DNA of 64,000 nucleotides, from NCBI RefSeq assembly GCF_027921445.1, contig NZ_CP115667.1, positions 930,001 through 994,000 of the forward strand, written 5' to 3'. The notes under the pieces were generated by a model. It did no database searches, was not told where the DNA came from, and was given only the letters and a program-made list of their open reading frames with translations. Positions 18,188-26,872 of this stretch are shown here, piece by piece. The translations under genes were made by a program, and so were the position numbers. This stretch comes from Peptoniphilus equinus (GTDB lineage Bacteria > Bacillota > Clostridia > Tissierellales > Peptoniphilaceae). The first letter of the stretch is position 1, and every line of letters begins with the position of its first letter.

Positions 18188-18220
18188 ATTTTACCTGCCT
18201 TGTGACACTTTGTCAACAAC
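18188..18220 (-). promoter_or_regulatory. Promoter of trmB with near-palindromic -35 region
   Basis: Minus-strand TTGACA (18211-18216), 17 bases, TAAAAT (18188-18193). The -35 is embedded in the near-palindrome TTGTTGACA-AAG-TGTCACAA (18199-18219), a possible operator. Confidence 0.75.
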
Positions 18221-18463
18221 TCATTATAAATTATTTCTATGAAAGTTAAAACTAAAAAACTTCTTTAATTTACGGCATTACTATGAGCATAATTGAAAAA
18301 TTTTAAATAAATCACATCGACATCTTGATCCGGGTGGAATGTATCATATATGGTATCTACGTCACTTTTCTATCAAACACTATCTTGGTAAGTGAAAAGC
18401 TTGCTTGCAGGATAGTCTCTTCAACGATATCGCTAACACTTAGTGATAGTTATGACCAAATCG

Positions 18464-19575
18464 TTATACTTGCTTTAAAAAACTGTAACGCATATGTCCT
18501 TGTAGGTCTGATATGGTTTTTATTTTGTTTTCTCTTAGATAATTTATTCCACTTGCATATCTTTTTAGATCATAGATTGCTTTGTTTCTTTTGCCATAAA
18601 ATGATAATTCAGCTCTATTATTTTCTTGCATTTCTTGATAGAAGCTTAAATATTCATAAAGGTTAAAGAGTCCTGATTCATTTTCGATTTGCTTTTTACT
18701 TTGGTCTTTATATTCCTTGTATGATTCTTTTAGCTTATCTTTGAAGCCTGCTAACCATGATGTTATTTTCTTTATTTCATTGCCTATGTTTTTTAATAGT
18801 TCATTCTGTTTTTTTATTTCACGATTTATATCTCCTTTTTCTGTCCTTATTCCTTTTCTTCCATTGCACTAGCACTTGCTCCTAGATGTATTGTTGGTAT
18901 TTGTTTTATGCCTTGTCTTTTAAAACTCCTATGGTCTACTCTTTTTTCTGCTCCTGCTCTTTCTAAATATTTGTTACAAAGATTAGAAAAATTTTCTCTC
19001 CATTTTTCTACATTGCCTTTATCGTTCCAGGTTGTTAGTTCTACTTTTCTTGTCTTAGGTTTTCCATTTTTGTTTAAAATCTTTTCACCTTTTTCATCTA
19101 GGATATATTCTTTTTTGCTTTTTTGCCCCCATGTTCCATCTTCATTTATTGGTCTTACTATGGTCATTATATGAGCATGAATGTTTTGATTTCCCTCTCT
19201 ACTTTCATCATGGATTGCTAGGTCTACTATCATTCCCTCTTTTACAAAATTGTTTTGAACATATTCTTCTATCAGCTTTTTATTTTCTTCTATGCTTAAC
19301 TCTTTTGGTAGGGATATGATAAAGTTTCTTGCAAGTTGGGCATTAGAGTTTTTCTCAAATAGTTCTACTGAGTTCCACAAGGTTTTTCGGTCTTTATATT
19401 CTTCTGGTGCGTGATCTGGCAAAAATATTTCTTTGCTAATTACTCCTTGTTTTTTGGTGTAGTCATGGGTTACTCCGTCCCATTCATTTTTTATTTTTTC
19501 TCCACTTATATATGCTGCACTTTTGCCTTTTCCTCTTGATATTATGTTTACTGAAAAATGAAAACTGTCTGACAT
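18464..19575 (-). pseudogene. MobA/MobL relaxase, frameshifted
   Basis: The N-terminal relaxase part (18847-19575, 242 codons) is MOBQ-like: FHFSVNIISRGKGKSAAYIS with the Tyr, and QNIHAHIMTIVRPI with the HxH metal motif. It ends prematurely in ...SASAMEEKE. The expected continuation is intact in another frame down to a stop at 18464 (18462-19 family phrase ERKGIRTEKGDINREIKKQ, then a coiled-coil stretch). Restoring one A in the run at about 18862 rejoins the frames. So a 1-base deletion separates the nuclease from its C-terminal helical part. The homology also stops abruptly near 18,505, as if cut by recombination. It may still yield a nuclease-domain protein. Confidence 0.85.
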
Positions 19576-19992
19576 TTTTTATCACTTCCTTTCTTTGTTG
19601 TTTTAGGTGGAGGCTTAATAGATTTTTATATCCTCTTTGTGAATGAGCGTTTTGAAATGATAGAATTAAAAAAAGCCGACTACTGAATTAATTTTTGTTG
19701 TTTCACCCTTACGGGTACAGGCAGTTAGTCGGCTTAATTGTTTTATTCATTTCAAATTTTAAAAGTCAAGGGCGAGCCTTAGCGAGTTTATTTACCCTTG
19801 ACTTTTAATACCCTCGCCTAATTATCTCTACAACTCAAATAAATTTTCGTTGGAGATAATTGACTGGGGCAGACCCAAAGCGAATGGTTGTTGCTCCCTG
19901 CAAGGGTTTGGCTCCGCAGGACGCAAGCACCCTTTAGGGTGTATAATTGCGCCCTTAGAAAATCTAAGGGAGATTTGATTATTTTATTTTTC
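19576..19992. other. Candidate oriT block of the MobA/MobL element
   Basis: About 400 noncoding bases directly upstream of the relaxase, unusually dense in inverted repeats. GCCGACTA...TAGTCGGC spans 19676-19736. TAAAAGTCAAGGG (19760-19772) pairs with CCCTTGACTTTTA (19795-19807). AATTATCTC...GAGATAATT spans about 19819-19861. CACCCT-TTA-GGGTG is near 19929-19942, and CCTTAGA-AAA-TCTAAGG lies at 19953-19969. Between the last two lies TAATTGCGCCCT (19944-19955), close to the MOBQ nick consensus TAAGTGCGCCCT of RSF1010-type oriT. Role inferred. Confidence 0.55.
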
Positions 19993-20283
19993 CTAATTTT
20001 CTCTTATTATTTTTAGTGTTTCTTTGAATTCTTTTGTCTTTGTTCCTTCTTCTAGTAGGATTTTTATTTCTTCATCTGTTAGTTCTTCTGCAATTTCTAT
20101 AAGGCTTTCTAAGATTGCTCCTCTTGTTATTAGTCTATGAGTTCTTTATTTTCTTCTTTTTACTATGTCTTGTTTTAATATCTTATTTTCTTGATTTTTT
20201 AGTTGCCTTAATCTTTCTTCTGTATCATCTATTTTATCTTTTATTTCTTTTGACTCTTGTCTTAGTTGTTCTAGTTTTTCCAT
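19993..20283 (-). pseudogene. DUF3847-like small mobilization-associated gene with internal stop
   Basis: Starts at ATG 20283 after GGAG. It encodes a charged coiled-coil (MEKLEQLRQESKEIKDKIDD...) typical of small proteins next to MobA/MobL. After about 45 codons an in-frame TAA (20146-20148 region) follows ...DIVKRRK. Then the same frame stays open for about 51 codons (RTHRLITRGAILESLIEIAE...EEIKILLEE). The family normally has Glu or a similar residue at this point, so a single GAA to TAA change is the simplest explanation. It is the second broken mobilization gene in the block. Confidence 0.7.
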
Positions 20284-20410
20284 AAAATACTCCTTTCTTG
20301 CAATAAAAAAAGACGATGAAGATATACTCTCCCCGTCCTATTATTTGTATCTTAAATTAAATGTTTTGTTAAAAATATTATATTATCACCTCCTAAAGTC
20401 TGATATAGAA

Positions 20411-20436
20411 AAAGTGCCTAAAATCATAGGCACTTT
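20411..20436 (-). terminator. Terminator of ABC exporter operon
   Basis: Perfect stem AAAGTGCCTA / TAGGCACTTT with a 6-base loop. The minus strand runs into T residues. Confidence 0.85.
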
Positions 20437-20495
20437 AAGAAATTTGACTCAATCTTTTTATTCTAACTATTAAATAGTTTATAAAATATATATTT

Positions 20496-21248
20496 TTATA
20501 GGTCACTTTTTTTGAATTTTTTAATTCCTAAAAAAGAAAATAAAAATACTAGTCCCCAGTTAATTATCATATATTTAACAAAAATAATTGTATTCCAATT
20601 ATCTAAAATTTTATTTAGATAATAAAATGGAGATACCAATTGAACTTTAGGAAACTCTTTCAAGTACATTAAAATTATAAAAACTATTATAAATATTCCT
20701 ATAGAAACAAAAGGTTTAAAATTCATACTCAAACTTTGAACCATACTTATTACAAAAATGTATGAAGACCATAATGAAATAATTATTAAAGTATCACTTA
20801 TCCAGTCTTTACTTACAATGCTACCACTTGCAATTTTTAAATTTGATATAAAAATGTAATAGCAAAATATAGAAAATAAAACAAATAAACATGTAATCAC
20901 TGTCCAATAAATAATTTGAGCGTATAATTTTGCTCTATAAACTTTACTTCTATTGTTTATTCTTGTGAGCATTACACTAATACTATTATTTTCTATTTCT
21001 CCTCTTAATATATTTGAACTATTTATTGCTAATATAATATAAACAATAAAAGCCATATATATAAAAGTAAACATGTCCTTTGCAAAAGAAAGTCCATTAA
21101 CCAGTTCACTACTATTGTAAGTAATAATATTTGAGTTTCTGTACACACCTATTGAATAAAGTAATGGCATTAAAAACATAAAAAATAAAATTAAATTTTC
21201 TTTTCTTTTAACCTGCTTACCAATTTCAAATTTAATGATTTTCAACAT
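20496..21248 (-). CDS. ABC-2 type exporter permease
   Basis: 250 residues with six hydrophobic segments: LILFFMFLMPLLYSIGVY, FIYMAFIVYIILAI, WTVITCLFVLFSIFCYYIF, LIIISLWSSYIFVIS, SIGIFIIVFIILMYL and WGLVFLFSFLGI. The first cytoplasmic part is a short amphipathic helix, as in bacitracin/lantibiotic-resistance type ABC-2 permeases. It overlaps the ATPase gene by 17 bases. The substrate is unknown. Because a two-component system lies directly upstream on the same strand, a role in sensing and exporting a peptide antibiotic or lipid is plausible but inferred. Confidence 0.85.
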   Translation of the reverse strand: MLKIIKFEIGKQVKRKENLILFFMFLMPLLYSIGVYRNSNIITYNSSELVNGLSFAKDMFTFIYMAFIVYIILAINSSNILRGEIENNSISVMLTRINNRSKVYRAKLYAQIIYWTVITCLFVLFSIFCYYIFISNLKIASGSIVSKDWISDTLIIISLWSSYIFVISMVQSLSMNFKPFVSIGIFIIVFIILMYLKEFPKVQLVSPFYYLNKILDNWNTIIFVKYMIINWGLVFLFSFLGIKKFKKSDL

Positions 21249-22104
21249 TATTATTCACCTCTAACATCTTTTCTAAGGGATTTATAACCTTTTCAATTTT
21301 TGTTATTTCTGTTATTTTTGTAATATTCTTTATTTTGTCATTAAGATTTCTTTCTGTAACCTCAACTGTAGTTGAATCAATTTTTTTAACAATAGAGTCA
21401 TCAATTCCACTACTATCTCTAACCTTTATTATTATTGAACTCTTTATATCTAGATTCCCATCATAAATTTTTTTCCCATTTCTTATTACAACCAACCTAT
21501 TACACAAGGCTTTAACTTCATCTAAATTATGATCCGAAAACACAACTGCCATTTGCTTTTTTTCTACCATATCTTTTACATATTCTTTAACCATATTTCT
21601 CCCATTGACGTCAAGACCTACAAATGGTTCATCTAATAACATAATTGATCCTGAATTCAGTATTGCCTGTGCAAATCCTAATCTTTGTTTCATTCCAAAG
21701 GAAAATTCTTTTATTTTTTTGTTCTCAACATTTTCAAGACCAACTATTTTTAAAACACTTTTAATTTTCTCATTTACAATCTTTTTATCACTTATTCCGT
21801 TTAAATATAAAATAGCTTTTAAATTTTCATAAGTATTAAGATAATCATAAAAACCAGGGTTAACAGAAATTCCAAATTTTTTTCTACATTTAGAATCAAT
21901 TCCTAATTTTTCCCCCTCATAAAAAATCTCTCCTGAATCTGCTAAAATTTTTCCAGACACTGTGTCTAATAAAGTTGTTTTCCCAGCACCATTAATTCCT
22001 ATTAGACCTACAATTTCGCCTTTATTCAAATTCATTGAAAAATTAAATAGTCCTTTTCCATTTCCATAATCTTTTGTAATGGATTCTAATTTCAATAGTT
22101 CCAT
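21232..22104 (-). CDS. ABC transporter ATP-binding protein
   Basis: 290 residues from the ATG at 22104, with AGGAGG 6 bases upstream; the frame extends to 22122 but that start has no ribosome site. Walker A is GINGAGKTTLLDTVSG, the signature is EFSFGMKQRLGFAQA (a variant of LSGGQ with FSFGM), Walker B is IMLLDEPFVGLD, and the H-loop is VFSDHNLDEV. The layout suits BcrA/CcmA-type exporters. The C-terminal ~80 residues are a regulatory extension. It is an obligate partner of the following permease. Confidence 0.92.
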   Translation of the reverse strand: MELLKLESITKDYGNGKGLFNFSMNLNKGEIVGLIGINGAGKTTLLDTVSGKILADSGEIFYEGEKLGIDSKCRKKFGISVNPGFYDYLNTYENLKAILYLNGISDKKIVNEKIKSVLKIVGLENVENKKIKEFSFGMKQRLGFAQAILNSGSIMLLDEPFVGLDVNGRNMVKEYVKDMVEKKQMAVVFSDHNLDEVKALCNRLVVIRNGKKIYDGNLDIKSSIIIKVRDSSGIDDSIVKKIDSTTVEVTERNLNDKIKNITKITEITKIEKVINPLEKMLEVNNNVENH

Positions 22105-22239
22105 AACAATCCTCCTCATCACTTATTTATAAATATGATAACAAATAAATATTACACTCACGCTATTCTAATCTTTCTCTAATATTAATAAACCTTTCAG
22201 CAGTCTTAAATATTTTAAAATTAAAAGTCAATAAAAAAA

Positions 22240-22262
22240 GATCTAGAAGAATATCCTAGATC
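22240..22262 (-). terminator. Terminator after histidine kinase gene
   Basis: GATCTAG / CTAGATC stem with a 9-base loop, followed on the minus strand by seven T residues. Confidence 0.85.
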
Positions 22263-22270
22263 CATATATC

Positions 22271-23692
22271 TTAATTTAATTTATTTAATTCTATTATAAA
22301 ACTTTTATTGTAGAGTTCTGTATTGTTTTGATTCAAAAATATTTTTCCATTATGTTTCTCTACAATTTTTTTCGCAATAGATAAACCAAGTCCTCTATTT
22401 TTATTAGAAGTGTTTCTTGAGGTATCATTAGTAACAAATGGTTCAAAAATATTTTTTGCCAACTTTTCATTTATTTTATTTCCACTATCTCCAATAATTA
22501 GCTTAACTTTTTCAAAGCAATTTTCTATGGAAAAATACACTGTAATATATTTTTCGTTATGATCAATTATATTTTTCATCAAATTTTTAAATACTCTAGA
22601 AAATATGTTTTTATCAATTTTTACATATAATTTTTCATACGGAATGTTAATTATTACATTCATCTCATTTTGCTCAAATATAGGTAAAAAGTCTATTATT
22701 GCATTCCTTGTAAATTCACAGAAATCAATTTTCTCAAGATTTAAACTATAAGAATAATCTTCATACTCTATAATTTCTGATAATTCGTTTAACAAAGTGT
22801 CTATATTCGATGCATTTTTGTCAATAGATTCCAAATATTTTTTAGAACTTTCTATTGGAATTCTTCCATTAATTAATGCTTCTGAGAAACCTTTAATAAC
22901 AGTAATCGGTGTCTTGAGATCATGCCTTATATCAATAAATAACTGAATCCTTCTTTTTTCATTTTCAAGTCTCTCTTTTTGAAATTCTCTTAATGATTTC
23001 ACCGTTGAATTAAATTCATTTTGAATAAAATCAAATTCAGAAATATTATTATATTCTTGTTTTCTTAAACTAAATGAATAGTCTTCTTTCTTTAACTTTT
23101 TAAAACCCATTTCTAATTCACTTAAAGGATTATATAATTTCCTATGTAATACTTTTGAGAATATGAGCACAATTATAAAAGTTCCTAAAATAAATAAAAT
23201 AACTTTTAGTGTAAAAAATAGAAAAATTAATCCCGAATCTTGCATACTAGGAGTAACAAACACCCTATTACTAATATATTTTGTTGGTATAACAACAACT
23301 CCATATTTGTTTATTCCATTTTTCTTTATATTTTTCATAGATGCAAAATAAGTTCTGTCTTTGTATTTATATTTACCTTTATTCAAATTAACAATATCAT
23401 CAAAAGAATAAACTTTTGGAGCATTATCATCTGATATATAACTCAAAGATAAATCATTATTTAATATGAGTATCCAACCATCAAGCTTTTTAATTTTATT
23501 CTCATTCTCACTTAGGTCCTCATCAAAAATATAATCTGCAGAATACTGATGAGCAATATTTGAAAATATTTTATTCCCAACCACTTCCATAATACTTGAA
23601 GTTAAAATGTTATATACATATACAATAAGAACAATGGATATTATGCTTATGAACAAAAACTTTTTGAATGTAATTTGTTTGTTTTTAATCAT
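22271..23692 (-). CDS. Sensor histidine kinase
   Basis: 473 residues. TM1 is FKKFLFISIISIVLIVYVYN. An extracellular sensor region of about 130 residues follows, then TM2 LIFLFFTLKVILFILGTFII and a HAMP-like linker. The phospho-acceptor H-box is LFIDIRHDLKTPITVIKGFS. The catalytic domain shows the N-box NLMKNIIDHNEKY, the G1 box IIGDSGNK and the G2 box NRGLGLSIAKKIVEKHNG. It overlaps the response-regulator gene by 8 bases. VanS/BceS-like signalling is possible, but the ligand cannot be inferred. Confidence 0.93.
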   Translation of the reverse strand: MIKNKQITFKKFLFISIISIVLIVYVYNILTSSIMEVVGNKIFSNIAHQYSADYIFDEDLSENENKIKKLDGWILILNNDLSLSYISDDNAPKVYSFDDIVNLNKGKYKYKDRTYFASMKNIKKNGINKYGVVVIPTKYISNRVFVTPSMQDSGLIFLFFTLKVILFILGTFIIVLIFSKVLHRKLYNPLSELEMGFKKLKKEDYSFSLRKQEYNNISEFDFIQNEFNSTVKSLREFQKERLENEKRRIQLFIDIRHDLKTPITVIKGFSEALINGRIPIESSKKYLESIDKNASNIDTLLNELSEIIEYEDYSYSLNLEKIDFCEFTRNAIIDFLPIFEQNEMNVIINIPYEKLYVKIDKNIFSRVFKNLMKNIIDHNEKYITVYFSIENCFEKVKLIIGDSGNKINEKLAKNIFEPFVTNDTSRNTSNKNRGLGLSIAKKIVEKHNGKIFLNQNNTELYNKSFIIELNKLN

Positions 23693-24365
23693 TAAATTTA
23701 TACCCCAGTCCCCTTATTGTTATAATGTGTTTCTTTTTACAATCTCGATCTCCAATTTTATCTCTCAGTCTACTAATATAAACAGAAACTATATTATTAT
23801 CATAATATTCATTATCATTCCAAATTCTTTCTAATAAAATGTCAGTAGTAAATACCTTATTCTTGTTTTGCATTAAAAATTCTAATAATTTATATTCTTG
23901 ACCTGTAAGATCTATAATTTTTCCTGAACGAAATACTTCACAAGTTTCCATATTCAATTCTAAATTCCCTGATTTTATAGTCTTATTATTTTTTTTTGAA
24001 TCAACTCTTCTCAACAATGCATTAACTCGTGCAAACAATTCCATAGGATTAAATGGCTTAACAAGATAGTCATCTGCACCCTTATCTAATCCGAGTATTA
24101 TTTCAAAGTCAAGATTTTTAGAAGATAATATTATAATTGGTATATCACTTGTTTCTCTAATTTTCTTTAATACTTGGTAACCATTTAATATTGGCAGCAT
24201 CAGATCTAAAATTATCAAATCAAATTTTTCTTCATCAAAAAATTTTAAACCTTGTATACCATCTTTTGCGTCAAAGATTTCCATAGATTCAGGCTTATAT
24301 AATTTAATTAAATCAATAATATCTTCATTGTCTTCTATAATTAGCAATTTAATAATTTTTGCCAT
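23685..24365 (-). CDS. OmpR/PhoB-family response regulator
   Basis: 226 residues from the ATG at 24365, with GGGAG 5 bases upstream. The receiver domain has IIEDNED, the phospho-acceptor Asp in DLIILDLMLPILNGY, the Thr/Ser in IIILSSKN and Lys in DYLVKPFNP. The C-terminal winged-helix (about residues 130-226) includes LTGQEYKLLEFLMQN and VYISRLRDKIG, ending in GLGYKF. Likely target: the downstream ABC genes, 150 bases beyond the kinase, which have their own upstream region. Confidence 0.94.
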   Translation of the reverse strand: MAKIIKLLIIEDNEDIIDLIKLYKPESMEIFDAKDGIQGLKFFDEEKFDLIILDLMLPILNGYQVLKKIRETSDIPIIILSSKNLDFEIILGLDKGADDYLVKPFNPMELFARVNALLRRVDSKKNNKTIKSGNLELNMETCEVFRSGKIIDLTGQEYKLLEFLMQNKNKVFTTDILLERIWNDNEYYDNNIVSVYISRLRDKIGDRDCKKKHIITIRGLGYKFND

Positions 24366-24797
24366 AATTACTCCCATTTTACAAAATTTGTTGTTTCACA
24401 AAACGAATTCAATGAGTATGATAAATTAAAAAAATTTAATAAATGTATATCATACCATTAAAATCCAATCCAATATTTTACTATTTATGCTTTATAATCA
24501 TTGTATCATGATTTAATCATTGATAATTATATAAAATCGCCTAGGAAATAATGAAATCATATAATCTTATTTCATAGACCATAAATATTTTTCTACATGG
24601 ATCTTTTCTATATTCTCTATTGAGTTTGTAATTTATCTAATGAAAAAGTAATAGATTAATCCTTGTTATCTAGTACTTAATATTTTCTTGACTATGATTT
24701 GCCAGACACTGTCTGTTAAATTACATCTCATAAATCCAATTATAAAAATTAAACTGGGATTCATAACAAACCCCAGTTTCATAATTAGCGTGTTCTT
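24366..24797. other. 432-base AT-rich intergenic region
   Basis: An inverted repeat GTATGATA (24416-24423) / TATCATAC (24448-24455), with a nested AT-rich stem, lies just upstream of the response-regulator gene and could be an operator. The lysS-tail terminator is at 24751-24779. No gene is seen in the rest. Confidence 0.5.
24745..24779 (-). terminator. Terminator of the stranded lysS 3' fragment
   Basis: AAACTGGG / CCCAGTTT (24751-24758, 24772-24779) with T residues following on the minus strand. It lies 19 bases after the stop of the lysS-like fragment, as a native gene end would. Confidence 0.85.
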
Positions 24798-25277
24798 TTA
24801 ATATAATTTTGATCCTGCTGGAATATTATCATCCAACATTATTAAGTTAAGTTTTTCTTCTCCATCGTACTCACAAATTGCAGATATAATCATACCTTCT
24901 GAGTCGATTCCCATCATCTTACGAGGAGGAAGATTACAAATTGCAAGTAATGTCTTTCCAATTAAGCTCTCTGCGCTGTAATATTCCTTAATACCAGATA
25001 AAATAACTCTTTCTTTTTCAGAACCATCATCTAATGTAAATTTCAATAGTTTTTTTGACTTAGGAACTTCTTCGCAGTTCTTAACTTTTACAACTCTAAA
25101 ATCAGATTTTGAGAATGTATCAAAATCAACCATATCTTCAAATAGTGGTTCTACTTTTACTTTTGAAAAGTCGATTTTTTCTGTCGTAAGTTTGTCGTAA
25201 GTTTCGTAAGTTTCTTTTGACGAATCCCTATTTTCTGCCTTTTCTAAGCCTATTGGCTTCATTGTCGGGAAATTCAT
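24798..25277 (-). pseudogene. Stranded 3' part of a lysyl-tRNA synthetase gene with tRNA-binding domain
   Basis: 159 codons. The first codons read NFPTMKPIGLEKAEN, exactly the LysRS motif FPTMKP that ends the class II core. A hydrophilic linker of about 35 residues and then a complete EMAPII/Trbp111-type OB fold follow: FSKSDFRVVKVKNCEEVPKS, KLLKFTLDDGSEKERVILSG, NLPPRKMMGIDSEGM and DDNIPAGSKLY. Such domains are known at the C-terminus of MetRS and, fused, in some other synthetases. The reading frame is continuous with lysS at 61640 if the ICE is removed. There is no ribosome site before its first ATG. It could be expressed only by read-through from int or as a free Trbp-like protein. Confidence 0.82.
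25255..25271. repeat. Left attachment core of the ICE (attL)
   Basis: GGCTTCATTGTCGGGAA, 15 of 17 identical to 61623-61639. It lies in the FPTMKP codons. CGGGAA-N5-TTCCCG (25266-25282) makes an inverted repeat at this end, as expected for tyrosine-recombinase core sites. Confidence 0.75.
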
Positions 25278-25405
25278 TCCCGCTTATTGTAAGTTTATAG
25301 CTTATATTACATGTCCATTTTTCATTATCTACCATGAAACCCCGTAATATATACACACATAACCCTTTATAACCGTTTGTAAATATGTGGTAATGGTGGT
25401 AAGTT

Positions 25406-26635
25406 TTATTTAAACTTTTTGGAAAACTCATTTAATTTTTGCATTTCTTTTTGCGCAAAATTACCATTGACCTCCGCATAAATATTCATTGTCGTTGTAA
25501 AATCTTTATGCCCTAAAATATCTTGCATGACTTTTAAGTTGAGGTTCTGTTCACACATTCTAGTAGTAAAAGTGTGTCTGAGAGAATGACAACTAATTCT
25601 TGGAATGATTAAAGGTTCTTCCCCTTTTTTCATATTATCTAATATCCAAAAATTACAATCTCTGACAATTCTTGCTAGCGTTTTGTTTAACGCTCTAGCT
25701 TCATGAGGCACACCAAATCTGTTGAGAAAAATAAAATCTGTATATCCATCAATAACCTCTTTGCATTCGCTATCTTCAGCTACTTGCATATCTTTTTCCA
25801 GCTTTATAGCTTCAATAACTTTGTCTAACATAGGTATTTTCCTTATGCCGGCTTCTGTTTTAGGTGTATGAATGGAACGAGATAATTTTTTATCCCCTAC
25901 ATTTTTATAATATACCAACGTATGATTGACATCAATGATTTTATTTTCCATATCTATGTCTTGATATCTAAGTCCAGTTAGTTCACCGGCTCGCATGCCC
26001 GTCCATAGAAACGTGATAATAATCGGATACCATCGATAATATTTCTTTTCATTTTTTAAATAGTTCTCTAATACTTCTTGAGCTTCTAACGAAAGTGCTT
26101 TTTTGGTCTGTGCCACATTGCCTTTAGATTGCTTTAGCTCCTTTAGGGCGTTGTCAGACGGATTTTTAATTAAATAATCATCATCTACTGCAATCTCTAA
26201 TATTTGATGCAAAATATTTTGTACCACCTCAATAGTAGAAATGTGTAAGCCATAATTTTCATTTAATTTTATATAAAACTCTCTAATATCTGATTTCTTG
26301 AGATCGTTAATTTTTATCTTTCCAAAATCATCTACTATAAATCGTTTATACATATACACATAGTTAGCAAAAGTATTAGGTTGCAATCCTCGTTTTACAG
26401 TTTTCCAACGCTCATAAAAGAAATTAATATCTAATTTATCATTATTCTTTTTGCCTGAATAGTAGTCTGATAATATCTCAGTTTCTTTTATTCTTAATTC
26501 ATCTAATGTTTTCGCATAGATGTATTTGCGTTTACCTGTTTTTTCTCGCCAACGATATTCATACGTACCATTTTTCCGTTGATATTCACCTTCTTTGAGA
26601 ACTCGATTTTTGTTGTCTTTCCGTCGTTCAACCAT
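25406..26635 (-). CDS. int: Tyrosine-type integrase (Tn916-like)
   Basis: 409 residues. The N-terminal ~60 residues form an arm-type DNA-binding domain (NGTYEYRWREKTGKRKYIYA). A SAM-like core-binding domain follows, then the catalytic domain with Arg in WTGMRAGELTGL, HSLRHTF (HxxR), GHKDFTT and the nucleophile Tyr in MNIYAEV. It catalyses site-specific insertion and excision. The gene lies 134 bases from the attL core, as usual. The ribosome site is weak. Transcripts of int would run on into the stranded lysS fragment. Confidence 0.95.
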   Translation of the reverse strand: MVERRKDNKNRVLKEGEYQRKNGTYEYRWREKTGKRKYIYAKTLDELRIKETEILSDYYSGKKNNDKLDINFFYERWKTVKRGLQPNTFANYVYMYKRFIVDDFGKIKINDLKKSDIREFYIKLNENYGLHISTIEVVQNILHQILEIAVDDDYLIKNPSDNALKELKQSKGNVAQTKKALSLEAQEVLENYLKNEKKYYRWYPIIITFLWTGMRAGELTGLRYQDIDMENKIIDVNHTLVYYKNVGDKKLSRSIHTPKTEAGIRKIPMLDKVIEAIKLEKDMQVAEDSECKEVIDGYTDFIFLNRFGVPHEARALNKTLARIVRDCNFWILDNMKKGEEPLIIPRISCHSLRHTFTTRMCEQNLNLKVMQDILGHKDFTTTMNIYAEVNGNFAQKEMQKLNEFSKKFK

Positions 26636-26647
26636 GATTCTTAACCA

Positions 26648-26845
26648 TTATATTGAATACTGACGTTCGATATATTGATCGAAGAGCTTTCGTTTGATTA
26701 GACGTTTAGTTCCAACAAAGAGAACAAACTCACAATTCTCAATATCCGTAAGTTCTCGAATTTTATTTTGTCCAATCCCGGAATACGTTGCGGCCTCTTG
26801 CATAGTTAAATTGGATTTTTCCCACAAAGGAATTTCTTTCTTCAT
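26648..26845 (-). CDS. xis: Excisionase (Tn916 Xis-like)
   Basis: 65 residues: MKKEIPLWEKSNLTMQEAAT, then YSGIGQNKIRELTD and FVGTKRLIKRKLFDQYIE. This is the winged-helix layout of Tn916 Xis, which bends DNA and directs Int to excise. SD GAGGTGATATAA precedes the ATG. It ends 12 bases before int and is co-transcribed with it. Confidence 0.9.
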   Translation of the reverse strand: MKKEIPLWEKSNLTMQEAATYSGIGQNKIRELTDIENCEFVLFVGTKRLIKRKLFDQYIERQYSI

Positions 26846-26872
26846 TTATATCACCTCATGTGTACTGAAAAC

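Larger units (their letters stand above)
18126..18463. other. Noncoding junction between host trmB and AT-rich element
   Basis: The trmB promoter occupies 18157-18220. Composition becomes strongly AT-rich from about 18,230. No copy of the lysS attachment core is found here and no gene is recognisable. The left limit of the foreign DNA therefore lies in this stretch, or at about 18,505 where the relaxase homology ends. Confidence 0.5.
18464..25254. mobile_element. Decayed AT-rich mobilizable element plus cargo
   Basis: A block much richer in A+T than either the host or the ICE. It holds a broken MobA/MobL relaxase, an oriT-like inverted-repeat block, a broken DUF3847-like gene, an ABC exporter, a two-component system and a lysS 3' fragment. 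No recombinase gene is present, so it cannot move alone. The left boundary is uncertain. The right end abuts the ICE attachment core at 25,255. Confidence 0.6.

Noticed and set aside
24798-25277. Fragment as a C-terminal piece of methionyl-tRNA synthetase
   Set aside because: The OB fold also fits MetRS, but the FPTMKP start, the shared att core and the continuous frame with lysS favour LysRS.
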